Below are positions 1 to 8,543 of a stretch of 64,000 nt of DNA, one piece after another. A model generated the notes under the pieces. That model saw only the letters and a list, made by a program, of their open reading frames with translations. It had not been told where the DNA came from and made no database searches. The DNA comes from Gynuella sp. Its GTDB lineage: Bacteria; Pseudomonadota; Gammaproteobacteria; Pseudomonadales; Natronospirillaceae. Made by a program: the position numbers and the translations under genes. The stretch spans positions 61,197-125,196 of the forward strand of contig JANQHX010000051.1 in assembly GCA_028282465.1 (NCBI GenBank), read 5' to 3'. Positions within the stretch are counted from its first letter, which is position 1. Each line of letters starts with the position of its first letter.

Positions 1-3000
1 GACATTGATTTGCTCACACGTGGTGCAGGTTTTGGATATCTGGGATCTACCGCAACCTCTCTTATTTACTCTTCATTCACTTTTATTTTTTTCGCACTTG
101 AAGCGGCCATTATGGCAAAGGCTTTAGAGTTAGTATTCGGACTCCCCTTAGCAATTGGCTATGTGGTGAGTTCAGTTGTAGTCATTCCAATGGTGTTTCA
201 TGGCATTACTTTTATAAGTCGGTTTCAGCTTTGGAGTCAGCCACTTTGGATTGTTTTGCAGTTGCTGCCATTTTTAGTTTTGTTATTCAATGATGAGGGC
301 TTGGCATCAGAATGGAGTAACTACACCGGGCTAAAAGAAGAAGCTTCAGGCTTTAATATTATTCTTTTTGGTGCTGCAGCTTCGGTTATGTTTGCGCTAG
401 TTGCTCAGATTGGCGAGCAAGTAGATTTCTTAAGGTTTTTGCCAGAAAAGCAAGAAAACAATAAGCTTAGTTGGTGGGTCGCTATGATCTCAGCCGGGCC
501 CGGCTGGATAATAGTAGGTGCTGTTAAAATATTGATTGGTTCTTTCCTAGCTGTTATGGCGATTAACCATGGCGCTTCATTAATAGAAGCCAGTGACCCA
601 ACCATCATGTATTCAAAAGTGTTTGAATATTTTATTGGCAACCAACACTTGGCGCTGATTATTGCTGGCATTTTTGTGGTGCTGTGTCAGCTAAAAATTA
701 ACGTAACTAATGCCTATGCTGGTTCAATTGCTTGGTCCAACTTTTTTTCTCGATTGACCCATAGTCACCCCGGTAGGGTCGTTTGGTTGGTTTTTAACGT
801 CTGTATTGCGTTGCTGTTAATGGAGTTGGGAATTTATCAAACCTTCGAAAGCACATTAAGTGTTTATGCGATTGTGGCAGTGAGTTGGGTAGGTGCTTTG
901 GTGGCTGACTTAGTAATCAATAAGCCATTGGGTTTGAGCCCGAAACATATTGAATATAAAAGAGCACACCTGTTTGGTATCAACCCAGTAGGTGTGGGTG
1001 CAATGGTTATTGGTAGCGCAATCGGAATCTTAAGTTATTTAGACTGGTTCGGGATTTATGCCCACGCACTTTCTCACTTTATCGCGCTAGCTACTGTGTT
1101 TGTTGTTGCGCCTTGTATCGCTTGGCTTACAAAGGGGAGATATTATCTTGCACGACAGCCGTTTATTTTTAACCCTAATGTAGAAACTGCCCAATGCACT
1201 GTTTGCGAAAATCATTACGAAGTTGAAGACTTAGCTCATTGCCCTGCATATCAAGGTTATATTTGCTCATTATGCTGTTCCTTGGACTCCAGATGCCAGG
1301 ACAGTTGCAAACCATCTGATAAACTAAGTGGTCAAATTGTTGATTTACTCAAACAGTTTTTTCCTACAAAGATTGCTTCTTATATCAACCTAAGGTTCTT
1401 AAATTTTATTGTTCTGATTACAGTTGTGTCTGTTGTCACTGGTTTACTTCTGGCGCTTATTTATAGCAATATCAAAACACCAGATATAGTGACAAACGCT
1501 ATTCTGGCTTCAGCACTTTGGAAAGTTTTTTTCATCTTAATGATTGTTGCTGGCGTTATTTCATGGCTATTCGTTTTAGCCCATGAAAGTAGAATCGTCG
1601 CCCAAGAAGAGTCCGAAACTCAAACGCAACGATTGAAAGAAGAAATTATTGCTCACGAAGAAACGGATAAACAATTACAAGAAGCAAAAGAGTTAGCGGA
1701 AGCAGCTAATAATGCAAAAAGTCGGTATTTAACAGGCATCAGTCATGAGTTAAGAACCCCACTGAATACCATGCTCGGTTACGCCCAATTGATGGAGATG
1801 GACGAAGAACTACCTGAACACTTTAGAGAGCAAATCTCGGTTGTTAAACGAAGTGGTGAGCATCTTTCTGATTTGATAGAGGGGCTGTTAGATATTTCAA
1901 ATATTGAAGCCGGGCGTTTAGATATTCAGAAAAATAGAATCCGAATTAGCAGCATGCTTGCACAACTGGAAAAGATGTTTAGGCTACAGGCCGAAGCAAA
2001 AGGGTTAGAGTTTAGTTATCAATGTAATAGCCAACTACCTGATTTAGTAGTTAGTGATGAAAAACGGCTTAGACAAATTCTAATTAACCTACTATCAAAT
2101 GCTGTGAAATATACAGCCCAAGGCAAGGTGACTTTTTCTATCAAATATAAAAACCAAGTGGCTGAGTTTTCGATAATTGATACAGGAATTGGTATTCCCG
2201 AAAAAGAAATGGAGCGAATCTTTCGACCCTTTGAGAGATTGAGAAATCCCGACTCACCAGCAGTGAGTGGGACAGGGTTAGGCCTTACTATTACTCGGTT
2301 ACTGGTTGATATTATGGGCGGTGATTTAGAAGTTAAAAACAATCCAGAAGGGGGGGTGTCCTTTAAAGTATGGTTAATGCTGTCTCAAGTAGTTGCTACA
2401 ACCAAAGAAATTAAGCCCAAACATATATATGGTTATTCTGGGCCAAGGTTATCTGTCATGGTGGTTGATGACGAGCCTGCCCATCGCCGTTTAATTAGCG
2501 ATTTACTTTCTCCCTTAGGTTTTTATGTAGTGGAAGCCGAGGACAGTCGATCCTGCTTGTCGATGTTGAATTCATTTAAGCCGAATATTTTTCTCATTGA
2601 TATTCAAATGCCAGGAATGAATGGAATCGAGTTATCCAAAGTAATTAAGTCGAAAATGGGGAACATTCCCATCGTAATAATCTCTGCCAATGCTTCACAG
2701 GATCTAGATAGAGAAACATCGCTACACAATTTTGACGATTATCTTTATAAGCCCATTAAATTAAATTCTCTTTTAGGTCGTTTGTCCAAGTATCTCAACA
2801 TTAGTTGGAATTATGATCCTGAAATCATTCATAACCCAGATTTGATAGCAGTGTCGGACTCAGAATTGCCCGAGCCCTCCATTTGTAAGCAGATTGCTGC
2901 GCAAGCAGAAATAGGCCATTTAAATGGTTTACGTTTAATTGCAGATGAGCTAACTGAAAACCAAGCTGCGAGCGAGGAATTTATCAGCCGGTTAAAACAA

Positions 3001-3063
3001 AACATTCAAGCAGTAAGATTAACAGAGATTGTAGACATGGTAAGTGTGGTTGAAAATGGTTGA
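1..3063 (+). CDS. Permease-fused hybrid sensor histidine kinase/response regulator (5' partial)
   Basis: This is an inner-membrane sensor kinase that should autophosphorylate on His and pass phosphate to its own receiver and to the regulator encoded next. The frame is open from base 1, so the true start lies outside the window. Roughly the first 390 residues are hydrophobic and polytopic and resemble the NCS1 purine/cytosine permease fold rather than a classical sensor. A cysteine cluster follows at about residues 399-438 (CTVC, then C, CSLCC, C and C). Two further membrane helices lie at about 462-490 and 500-527, then a coiled coil. The HisKA box contains SHELRTPLN (His near 582). The ATPase domain has N-box NLLSNAVKYT, DTGIGIP and GTGLGLT. 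A receiver follows with VVDDE and an Asp in LIDIQMPG near residue 867. Permease-fused kinases such as CbrA are known to couple transport or ligand binding to signalling. The ligand here is unknown. Confidence 0.9.
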   Translation, partial: DIDLLTRGAGFGYLGSTATSLIYSSFTFIFFALEAAIMAKALELVFGLPLAIGYVVSSVVVIPMVFHGITFISRFQLWSQPLWIVLQLLPFLVLLFNDEGLASEWSNYTGLKEEASGFNIILFGAAASVMFALVAQIGEQVDFLRFLPEKQENNKLSWWVAMISAGPGWIIVGAVKILIGSFLAVMAINHGASLIEASDPTIMYSKVFEYFIGNQHLALIIAGIFVVLCQLKINVTNAYAGSIAWSNFFSRLTHSHPGRVVWLVFNVCIALLLMELGIYQTFESTLSVYAIVAVSWVGALVADLVINKPLGLSPKHIEYKRAHLFGINPVGVGAMVIGSAIGILSYLDWFGIYAHALSHFIALATVFVVAPCIAWLTKGRYYLARQPFIFNPNVETAQCTVCENHYEVEDLAHCPAYQGYICSLCCSLDSRCQDSCKPSDKLSGQIVDLLKQFFPTKIASYINLRFLNFIVLITVVSVVTGLLLALIYSNIKTPDIVTNAILASALWKVFFILMIVAGVISWLFVLAHESRIVAQEESETQTQRLKEEIIAHEETDKQLQEAKELAEAANNAKSRYLTGISHELRTPLNTMLGYAQLMEMDEELPEHFREQISVVKRSGEHLSDLIEGLLDISNIEAGRLDIQKNRIRISSMLAQLEKMFRLQAEAKGLEFSYQCNSQLPDLVVSDEKRLRQILINLLSNAVKYTAQGKVTFSIKYKNQVAEFSIIDTGIGIPEKEMERIFRPFERLRNPDSPAVSGTGLGLTITRLLVDIMGGDLEVKNNPEGGVSFKVWLMLSQVVATTKEIKPKHIYGYSGPRLSVMVVDDEPAHRRLISDLLSPLGFYVVEAEDSRSCLSMLNSFKPNIFLIDIQMPGMNGIELSKVIKSKMGNIPIVIISANASQDLDRETSLHNFDDYLYKPIKLNSLLGRLSKYLNISWNYDPEIIHNPDLIAVSDSELPEPSICKQIAAQAEIGHLNGLRLIADELTENQAASEEFISRLKQNIQAVRLTEIVDMVSVVENG

Positions 3064-3955
3064 AGAAAAATCACATTTAATACTAGTAGTGGATGATTCC
3101 CCAGATGCTTTGGGCATGATTAATCATGCTTTGGAAAAAGCAGGTATGACTGCATTAGTTGCTTTAGAAGGGAAGCAGGCCATTACGATAGCATCAAAAA
3201 TGAGGCCTGAGGTGATTTTGCTTGATGCCTTAATGCCAGGGATGGATGGTTTTGAAACCTGTAGTCATTTAAGAGATATTCCAGAACTCAAAAATGTTCC
3301 TATTATTTTTATGACTGGGTTAAGTGACACCGAGAGTATCGTAAAAGGGTTTGATGCAGGCGGAGTCGACTTCTTAACCAAACCTGTGAATCCACAAGAA
3401 CTAGTAGCCAGAATGCAGGTTCATCTTAATAATGCTAAAGCAATGGAAAGCGCTCAAATTGCTTTGGACTCAGCGGGTCAAAATCTGTTAGCCATTTCAG
3501 CAGCCGGCGTAAAAGCATGGTCTACGCCCCTAGTAGATGAGCAATTGAACTTATTAAAAGAAAGCGGTGATCTTGATAAATTTTATACCGACATTCATGA
3601 GTGGCTATTACGTGGGCAGAAAAAAGATAATCGCTTTTCAATAAGAGCATCTGAGTTCGCTATTACCTGTGTTTTTCTTGGTTTAAGCGGTAATCAAGAG
3701 TATTTAATTAGAGTAATCAATGACAGCCAGGTGGATGAAAAGAAAGTTTTGCTAGAGAAATTTCCCATTACGTCTAGGGAAGCAGAAGTATTTTTGTGGT
3801 TATCTAAGGGTAAAACTAATCGAGAGATCGCTGAAATTCTTGATATAAGTCCGAGAACTATTAATAAACACTTAGAGCAATTGTTTAAAAAAATTAATGT
3901 GTTTAACAGAACTGCCGCTGCCGCTCTTGCGATTGAATGTTTTCAAGGGAATTGA
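3056..3955 (+). CDS. Response regulator, receiver plus LuxR-type HTH
   Basis: This is the likely DNA-binding output partner of the upstream hybrid kinase. The N-terminal receiver (about residues 1-120) has VVDDSPD, phospho-acceptor Asp in LLDALMPGMDGFE, the Thr in FMTGLSD and Lys in LTKPVN. A linker of about 100 residues without a recognised domain follows. The C-terminal LuxR/FixJ helix-turn-helix reads LTSREAEV-like (FPITSREAEVFLWLSKGKTN) and ends near IDISPRTINKHLEQLF-type residues. The ATG at 3056 is chosen over an in-frame GTG twelve bases earlier because it lies eight bases inside the kinase stop, which suggests translational coupling. The pair is co-transcribed. The target genes cannot be told from the sequence. 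Confidence 0.9.
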   Translation: MVEEKSHLILVVDDSPDALGMINHALEKAGMTALVALEGKQAITIASKMRPEVILLDALMPGMDGFETCSHLRDIPELKNVPIIFMTGLSDTESIVKGFDAGGVDFLTKPVNPQELVARMQVHLNNAKAMESAQIALDSAGQNLLAISAAGVKAWSTPLVDEQLNLLKESGDLDKFYTDIHEWLLRGQKKDNRFSIRASEFAITCVFLGLSGNQEYLIRVINDSQVDEKKVLLEKFPITSREAEVFLWLSKGKTNREIAEILDISPRTINKHLEQLFKKINVFNRTAAAALAIECFQGN

Positions 3956-4356
3956 AAATCTTTTTGGAAATTGAGCTTCTTAATGACTAATCACTTAGCT
4001 GTTTGAATTAGACTCGCTATATTCCCTACCTTTTTTAGTTATATAAATTATTCAGTCATATAAAAGTTGCATTATTTAAATTAAAGAGACTCTGATTAAC
4101 TTTGTTTCTCGAACTTATTCAGAATACTGTACTAAACTTGACCTTTATAAAATAAGTGGTTCTGAATGCTAACCACTGACGTATACATCGCTATATTTAA
4201 TGGTTGATAAGTTGTCAGAAAAACCTACGTAGAATCCGTGTATTTACCCAGTGCTTGGACACTCAGGTCATTAGCGTTCCTGAGCCAGGTTTTTAAACTT
4301 TAGAATGGTTCTGGCCGTCTGATATGTGTTAAGGAATGATAAGCAAGAGGCTACTC
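3956..4356. other. A+T-rich intergenic region
   Basis: No gene was recognised here. The only structure seen is a weak 6-bp inverted repeat, CTCAGG/CCTGAG, at 4262-4284 followed by a short T run. It could be a poor terminator for the two-component pair. The rest presumably holds the promoter of the methyltransferase gene. Confidence 0.4.
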
Positions 4357-4983
4357 ATGATTGAAAGTACAGTTTTTTGGGATCGAATTGCAAATTCATA
4401 TTCTAAAAAGCCAGTCCCCAGTGAGAAGGTTTATGAGAGAAAACTAGAAATAACCCGTCAATACCTAACTCCTCACTCTGCTGTGGTAGAAATTGGTTGT
4501 GGTACTGGCACCACTGCAATAAAACACGCTCCGTTCGTGTCTCACATACTAGCGGCAGATATCTCTAAAAAAATGATAGAGATAGCCAGAAAGAAATCCT
4601 TAAAGAATAGAGTGATTAATGTGGATTTTGAACAGAGTAGTATTGATGATTTGGAGGTGGACTCAAGCACAAAAGATGCTGTGCTGGCAATGAGTGTGTT
4701 GCACTTGATTAAAGATAGGGACGCTGTAATTGAAAAAGCCTGCAGTTGGCTTAAGCCTGGTGGTGTTATGGTTACTAGTACTACCTGTTTAAGGTCATGG
4801 TTCATGGTTTTTACACCCATTTTTTTCTTGGCTAACAAACTTGGGTTACTACCAATGGTTTTTCGTATTACCCATGCATCGCTTATCGAGTCCTTTAAGC
4901 GTGCTGGCTTTCAAATAGAAGAATATTGGGAACCTGAAAAAACTGACACTGTGTTTATCGTTGCCAAAAAGACTGAATCTTAA
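4357..4983 (+). CDS. Class I SAM-dependent methyltransferase
   Basis: This is a soluble Rossmann-fold methyltransferase of about 208 residues. SAM-binding motif I is VVEIGCGTGTTA, the acidic motif II region is ILAADISKKM, and a later MSVLHLIKD segment matches the post-motif II region of the UbiE/Methyltransf_11 type. The N-terminus begins with FWDRIANSYSKKPV, a common opening for this subgroup. The ATG at 4357 is preferred because AAGAGG lies six bases upstream. The in-frame ATG 21 bases earlier has its purine-rich stretch abutting the codon. The substrate is unknown. The gene stands alone between the two-component pair and a convergent metallophosphoesterase gene. Confidence 0.85.
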   Translation: MIESTVFWDRIANSYSKKPVPSEKVYERKLEITRQYLTPHSAVVEIGCGTGTTAIKHAPFVSHILAADISKKMIEIARKKSLKNRVINVDFEQSSIDDLEVDSSTKDAVLAMSVLHLIKDRDAVIEKACSWLKPGGVMVTSTTCLRSWFMVFTPIFFLANKLGLLPMVFRITHASLIESFKRAGFQIEEYWEPEKTDTVFIVAKKTES

Positions 4984-5058
4984 GGGGGGGTATGTAAGAG
5001 GCTCCCAAGCTTTAATACCCACTGGAATCAACATCCCTAAGATTACATGGTTAAATAT

Positions 5059-6168
5059 TTATTTTTCTGGAACCAGTTTGATCATTGTGCTCTCTCCTTG
5101 GGTACCCATCCTTAAGGGAGGCCCGAAGGTTCCGATTCCTTGAGAGACATAGATTTTCATTCCCTCGTAGTCATATATACCTTTTAGATACTTGAATTGT
5201 AAACCTGCTACTAATGTAGCGGGAAAAAACTGACCTGCATGGGTGTGGCCTGCTACCATTAAATCACCACCGGCTTCATGCATGTATTTTTCACCCACAG
5301 GGCTGTGGTGTGCAAAGATGATAGGTAGATTCTGATTGATGTCTATTTCTTTAAGCACCGATTTTATGGTTTCGGTACGTTCAGAAGCATGAGCATCGAA
5401 AACATCATCATCAGCATTCATATAATTTAACCCAACTAATTGAACACCCTTGTGGATGACTACTTGGTTATTGAGAATTTCAACTCCATTGTCAGCTAGA
5501 ATTTTTTCTACCTTTTCGATGCCCACATATTCATCGTGATTACCGCCAGTAAAATAGACTGGCTGGCGAACCTGATTAAACAAACTCAGCATATTTATAT
5601 CAAGGCCCTCAGCTCCGTCAACTAGGTCTCCATTAATTACCACAAAGTCAGGATCTAGATATTCAATATCATTGATGATGGATTGAAGAGTGTTGATACC
5701 TCTAAACGGGCCTAGGTGAACATCTGGAATATGATAAAAGGACACTTCGTCTGTTATACCGCTGAGGGGTATTTCTACTTCGTAAATCTCATAGTTCCGA
5801 GCGTTAATGGCTCCATAAATAACTGAGCTGAACGACAATGTAATGACAAGCCAAGCAGCTATATCATTTGGCAGTTTGATGGCAAGACGAAGTAGTTCGA
5901 ATATTACAAGAAAGAAAAATAAATAGAGCATGAGTCCTAGAAAAAGCATACCAATCTTAGCTACTAACAGTAGAGCTGGGTTTGCTATTGTGGCGATGGC
6001 GCTCATTGAATAACCACCAACCAATACAAGAAGGACAAATGGAATAATCGCAAATCTAGCTTTTTGTAATCCTAGCCAAGAACTAAGTCGTTTTGGTATA
6101 TACCAGGAGGCAAAAACTAATAGTCCAAGATTCGCTATCATTAAAAATATATAGAGTGCCAATGTCAT
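5059..6168 (-). CDS. Membrane-anchored metallophosphoesterase
   Basis: This is a calcineurin-like phosphoesterase of the YkuE-like type with a membrane N-terminus. The first 125 or so residues form about four hydrophobic helices. The soluble domain after them carries the full set of metal ligands: DVHLG (D-x-H), NGDLVDG, GGNHDEY, AHHSPV and GHTHAGQFFP. Members cleave phosphomonoesters or phosphodiesters with a dinuclear metal centre, and some act on lipid intermediates such as UDP-diacylglucosamine. The substrate cannot be assigned here. AAGGAA lies eight bases upstream of the ATG. The gene is convergent with the methyltransferase, with about 75 bases between the stops. Confidence 0.85.
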   Translation of the reverse strand: MTLALYIFLMIANLGLLVFASWYIPKRLSSWLGLQKARFAIIPFVLLVLVGGYSMSAIATIANPALLLVAKIGMLFLGLMLYLFFFLVIFELLRLAIKLPNDIAAWLVITLSFSSVIYGAINARNYEIYEVEIPLSGITDEVSFYHIPDVHLGPFRGINTLQSIINDIEYLDPDFVVINGDLVDGAEGLDINMLSLFNQVRQPVYFTGGNHDEYVGIEKVEKILADNGVEILNNQVVIHKGVQLVGLNYMNADDDVFDAHASERTETIKSVLKEIDINQNLPIIFAHHSPVGEKYMHEAGGDLMVAGHTHAGQFFPATLVAGLQFKYLKGIYDYEGMKIYVSQGIGTFGPPLRMGTQGESTMIKLVPEK

Positions 6169-6261
6169 AGTGATTATTCCTTTATTTAACCGTGCTCATA
6201 ATCATGCGATCGAACGTTCTGTCGCCCAACAATTTTTTTACGAACTGCATAGTGGTACTCC

Positions 6262-7140
6262 TCAGATGGTAAATGGTGTGTTAGTGAGTTGTTCAGATAT
6301 TTCCCAAAGCCTGCGAGCTGGGGACTGTTGTTTTGAATAGTCACTTCGTTTAGCTTTTCCTGGAGGGCCCTTTAGATCCATAAAACCCTGTGGGCCTAAA
6401 TAATCATCGCCATTAATATTTTTATCCAACGCGGCCATCAAGCTAGGTTTGGCCGCGCTTGCGTTAGAATGAGTAATCAATGGTGACAACGCTTTTAAAG
6501 TGAAGTATTGCAAGCGAGACATGTCATCAAATAGTCCCGAGTCTGTTCCCCCGGGGTGGGCACTTACTGAAATTATTTTCTTACCAGATTTTTGTAAACG
6601 GCGATTGAGTTCTGACCCAAACATCAAACACGCGAGTTTCGATTGACCATATGCAATGTTGCCAGGATTGTTTTTTCGGTTAATGTCATTGAAATCAATG
6701 CTAGCGGGTTTATGTGCAATACTGCTTAGGGAAACTATCCGGCTTTCTGACTGGTCTGGCATGAGTTGAAGCAACAATGCGGTCAACAGGAAATGACCTA
6801 GGTGATTTGTACCTAGCTGAATCTCAAAGCCATCTTTGGTTTTTTGATTCTGATAACTCAGCACGCCAGCATTATTAATCAGTACATTGAGGTGGTCATG
6901 TTTGGCTTTAAATGCGTTGGCAAAATGTTTAATTGAATCCATGGAGCTTAAGTCTAAGACCATGATCTCAAGATCAGCTTCAGGTAAGCGCCTTATTAGG
7001 CTCAATCTTGCTGCTTTAGCTTTCGACTGATTTCGACAGGCCATTACTACTGAATATCCGGCTTTGGCCATTCCAGCTGTGGTTTCAAAACCCACCCCGT
7101 TGTTTGCACCTGTGACTATTGCGATTTTTTTCTCTGACAC
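6262..7140 (-). CDS. Short-chain dehydrogenase/reductase (SDR)
   Basis: This is a cytoplasmic NAD(P)-dependent oxidoreductase of the classical/extended SDR family, close to retinol dehydrogenase/WW-oxidoreductase-like proteins. The cofactor-binding motif is TGANNGVG, followed by LINNAG, the catalytic Ser region SLSSIAHK and the active-site YGQSK. The GTG start at 7140 is chosen because a GAGG ribosome site lies just upstream. A longer frame to 7191 would run through an operator-like palindrome and is rejected. The TetR-family gene lies immediately upstream in the same direction, and both genes have related palindromes in front, so this SDR is probably its target. The substrate is unknown. Confidence 0.87.
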   Translation of the reverse strand: MSEKKIAIVTGANNGVGFETTAGMAKAGYSVVMACRNQSKAKAARLSLIRRLPEADLEIMVLDLSSMDSIKHFANAFKAKHDHLNVLINNAGVLSYQNQKTKDGFEIQLGTNHLGHFLLTALLLQLMPDQSESRIVSLSSIAHKPASIDFNDINRKNNPGNIAYGQSKLACLMFGSELNRRLQKSGKKIISVSAHPGGTDSGLFDDMSRLQYFTLKALSPLITHSNASAAKPSLMAALDKNINGDDYLGPQGFMDLKGPPGKAKRSDYSKQQSPARRLWEISEQLTNTPFTI

Positions 7141-7163
7141 TTTTCTATCCTCTTTTAGGTTAG

Positions 7164-7181
7164 ATCGAACATTCGTTCTAT
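7164..7181. promoter_or_regulatory. Operator-like palindrome upstream of the SDR gene
   Basis: The sequence ATCGAACATTCGTTCTAT matches 13 of 18 positions of the perfect palindrome in front of the tetR gene. It sits between the TetR coding region and the SDR start. Binding by the neighbouring TetR protein is inferred. Confidence 0.55.
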
Positions 7182-7238
7182 TTTGGGTCAAAATTTTTTG
7201 GTGGCCTTCTAAAAATAAGGATAGCCACCGGTTAAAAA

Positions 7239-7808
7239 TTATTTCTTCAAACCGTCCCAGCAGAATTGGGCGGCAGCATCTCTATCCAAATCTGTGATAT
7301 TGGAATACTCATCCTGAGTTAGCTTAAGCAAGCTAACCATGGCGCCATACATCAGGGACAAACTCACTAAAATGTTTTGCTGCTTCAGCAGCCCTTGGTC
7401 TATACCCTGCTGAATGAAATCAAAAGCAGTGTTTTGAAATTGAAATACAGCTTGTTTGGTTTCCTCAGTAAGAACTGGAGAATTTGAGCATTGCTCAATA
7501 AATGACACCACATTAGGCCGATTGGCAAAGTACTCATAAGAGTTGAGCCATATTAGGATAAAACGATCCTTGTATGACTTTTCCAATTCAAGATCTTTAA
7601 AGGTAGCTCGAGCGATTTCTTTTTTTAACTCAAGGTACAGTTGGTTAATCAGTACTTCCTTACTTTCAAAGTAGTGATAAATAGCACCAGCTGAGACCTT
7701 GGCCTTCTTGCTGATTTGAGACATCGGAGTGTTGTGTAAGCCGTTCTCTGCCACCAGCTCTAAAGTTGCGTCTAACACTGCTTGTCGTTTTTCTGATTGA
7801 ATTTTCAT
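7239..7808 (-). CDS. TetR/AcrR-family transcriptional regulator
   Basis: This is a predicted repressor of 189 residues. The N-terminal TetR_N helix-turn-helix reads AVLDATLELVAENGLHNTP, then SQISKKAKVSAGAIYHYFE, and continues through the conserved SKEVLINQLY. The C-terminal ligand-binding region is helical and not assignable. The ATG at 7808 is preferred over an ATG 27 bases further upstream, because the longer frame would start inside the palindrome at 7823-7840. No strong ribosome site is visible. The palindrome would give autorepression, and the related site ahead of the SDR gene suggests a two-gene regulon. Confidence 0.87.
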   Translation of the reverse strand: MKIQSEKRQAVLDATLELVAENGLHNTPMSQISKKAKVSAGAIYHYFESKEVLINQLYLELKKEIARATFKDLELEKSYKDRFILIWLNSYEYFANRPNVVSFIEQCSNSPVLTEETKQAVFQFQNTAFDFIQQGIDQGLLKQQNILVSLSLMYGAMVSLLKLTQDEYSNITDLDRDAAAQFCWDGLKK

Positions 7809-7822
7809 GTGTGTATTTAAAT

Positions 7823-7840
7823 ACCGAACATTCATTCGGT
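7823..7840. promoter_or_regulatory. TetR autoregulatory operator (palindrome)
   Basis: ACCGAACATTCATTCGGT is a perfect 6-6-6 inverted repeat (ACCGAA/TTCGGT) of the kind bound by TetR/AcrR repressors. It lies 15 bases upstream of the chosen tetR start codon. Confidence 0.65.
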
Positions 7841-8012
7841 CAAGAGAAAAGTAAACTCACTAGTGTAAATATTTATGCAGGCTTCCTTATACCGTTATCT
7901 ATTTAGATTCTTTTATTTGAAGGAGAAGAAGATTGCTGACACTCCCTGACAGTCGGGTGGGTTATGATGTACCAAACATCTGAAACGTTAATGGGTTAAG
8001 GGATAGTCGCGT

Positions 8013-8420
8013 ATGATGATTCCAGAGATTCAAAAGATAACCCAGGCTTACCCGAAATCGGCCCAGATAATGATGAGAACATTGATAGGCTGGATTCAGG
8101 AAAGTGCACAAGAGTTGGGTATAGCTGAAGTTGAGCAAAGCTTGAAATGGGGAGAGCCAAGTTTTGCGAGCCCAATCGGCAGCCCAATTCGAATGGCTTA
8201 CAACAATAAAGATCCACAACACTTTTCAATATTCTTTGTGTGTACCACTTCGTTAGTTGAAACCTTCCGAGAAATCTATGGGGATCAACTTATACTAGTG
8301 GGAAATCGCCAAATCAAATTGGCGTTGAACGAGCCACTTCCAGAGGAGACAATTCGTCACTGTCTAAGACTTGGGTTGAGTTACAAAAAAGTGAAGCACT
8401 TGCCCTTGCTTGGCGCTTAG
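8013..8420 (+). CDS. DUF1801 domain protein
   Basis: This is a small soluble protein of 135 residues with the DUF1801 (YdhG-like) signature: LKWGEPSF near the middle, and SLVETFREIYG plus NRQIKLALNEPLP in the second half. The family has no settled biochemical role. Its fold is a compact alpha/beta barrel also found in small frataxin-like or stress-linked proteins. AAGGGA lies about 10 bases upstream of the paired ATG codons. The gene is monocistronic and convergent with the aminotransferase gene. Confidence 0.75.
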   Translation: MMIPEIQKITQAYPKSAQIMMRTLIGWIQESAQELGIAEVEQSLKWGEPSFASPIGSPIRMAYNNKDPQHFSIFFVCTTSLVETFREIYGDQLILVGNRQIKLALNEPLPEETIRHCLRLGLSYKKVKHLPLLGA

Positions 8421-8495
8421 CCTTTATTTATCTCTTCAAAAAAAGATCATTCAAACAGCTCACCTAAAGGCTCTGCTTTAGTGTAAGTTACTTTC

Positions 8496-8543
8496 GTTTT
8501 AAGTCACTGCGGTTTTAAGTAATTGAGGTTTTAAGTCACTGAA
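8496..8543. repeat. Three tandem 16-bp repeats across an aminotransferase stop codon
   Basis: Three head-to-tail copies share GTTTTAAGT: GTTTTAAGTCACTGCG, GTTTTAAGTAATTGAG and GTTTTAAGTCACTGAA. The last copy includes the TAA stop of the minus-strand aminotransferase gene. Confidence 0.8.

Noticed and set aside
7962..8229. Overlapping minus-strand open frames opposite the DUF1801 gene
   Set aside because: The plus-strand gene has a family match and a good ribosome site. The antisense frames have neither.
8496..8543. CRISPR-like array
   Set aside because: The three units are directly abutting with no spacers and no cas genes are present. It is a simple tandem repeat.
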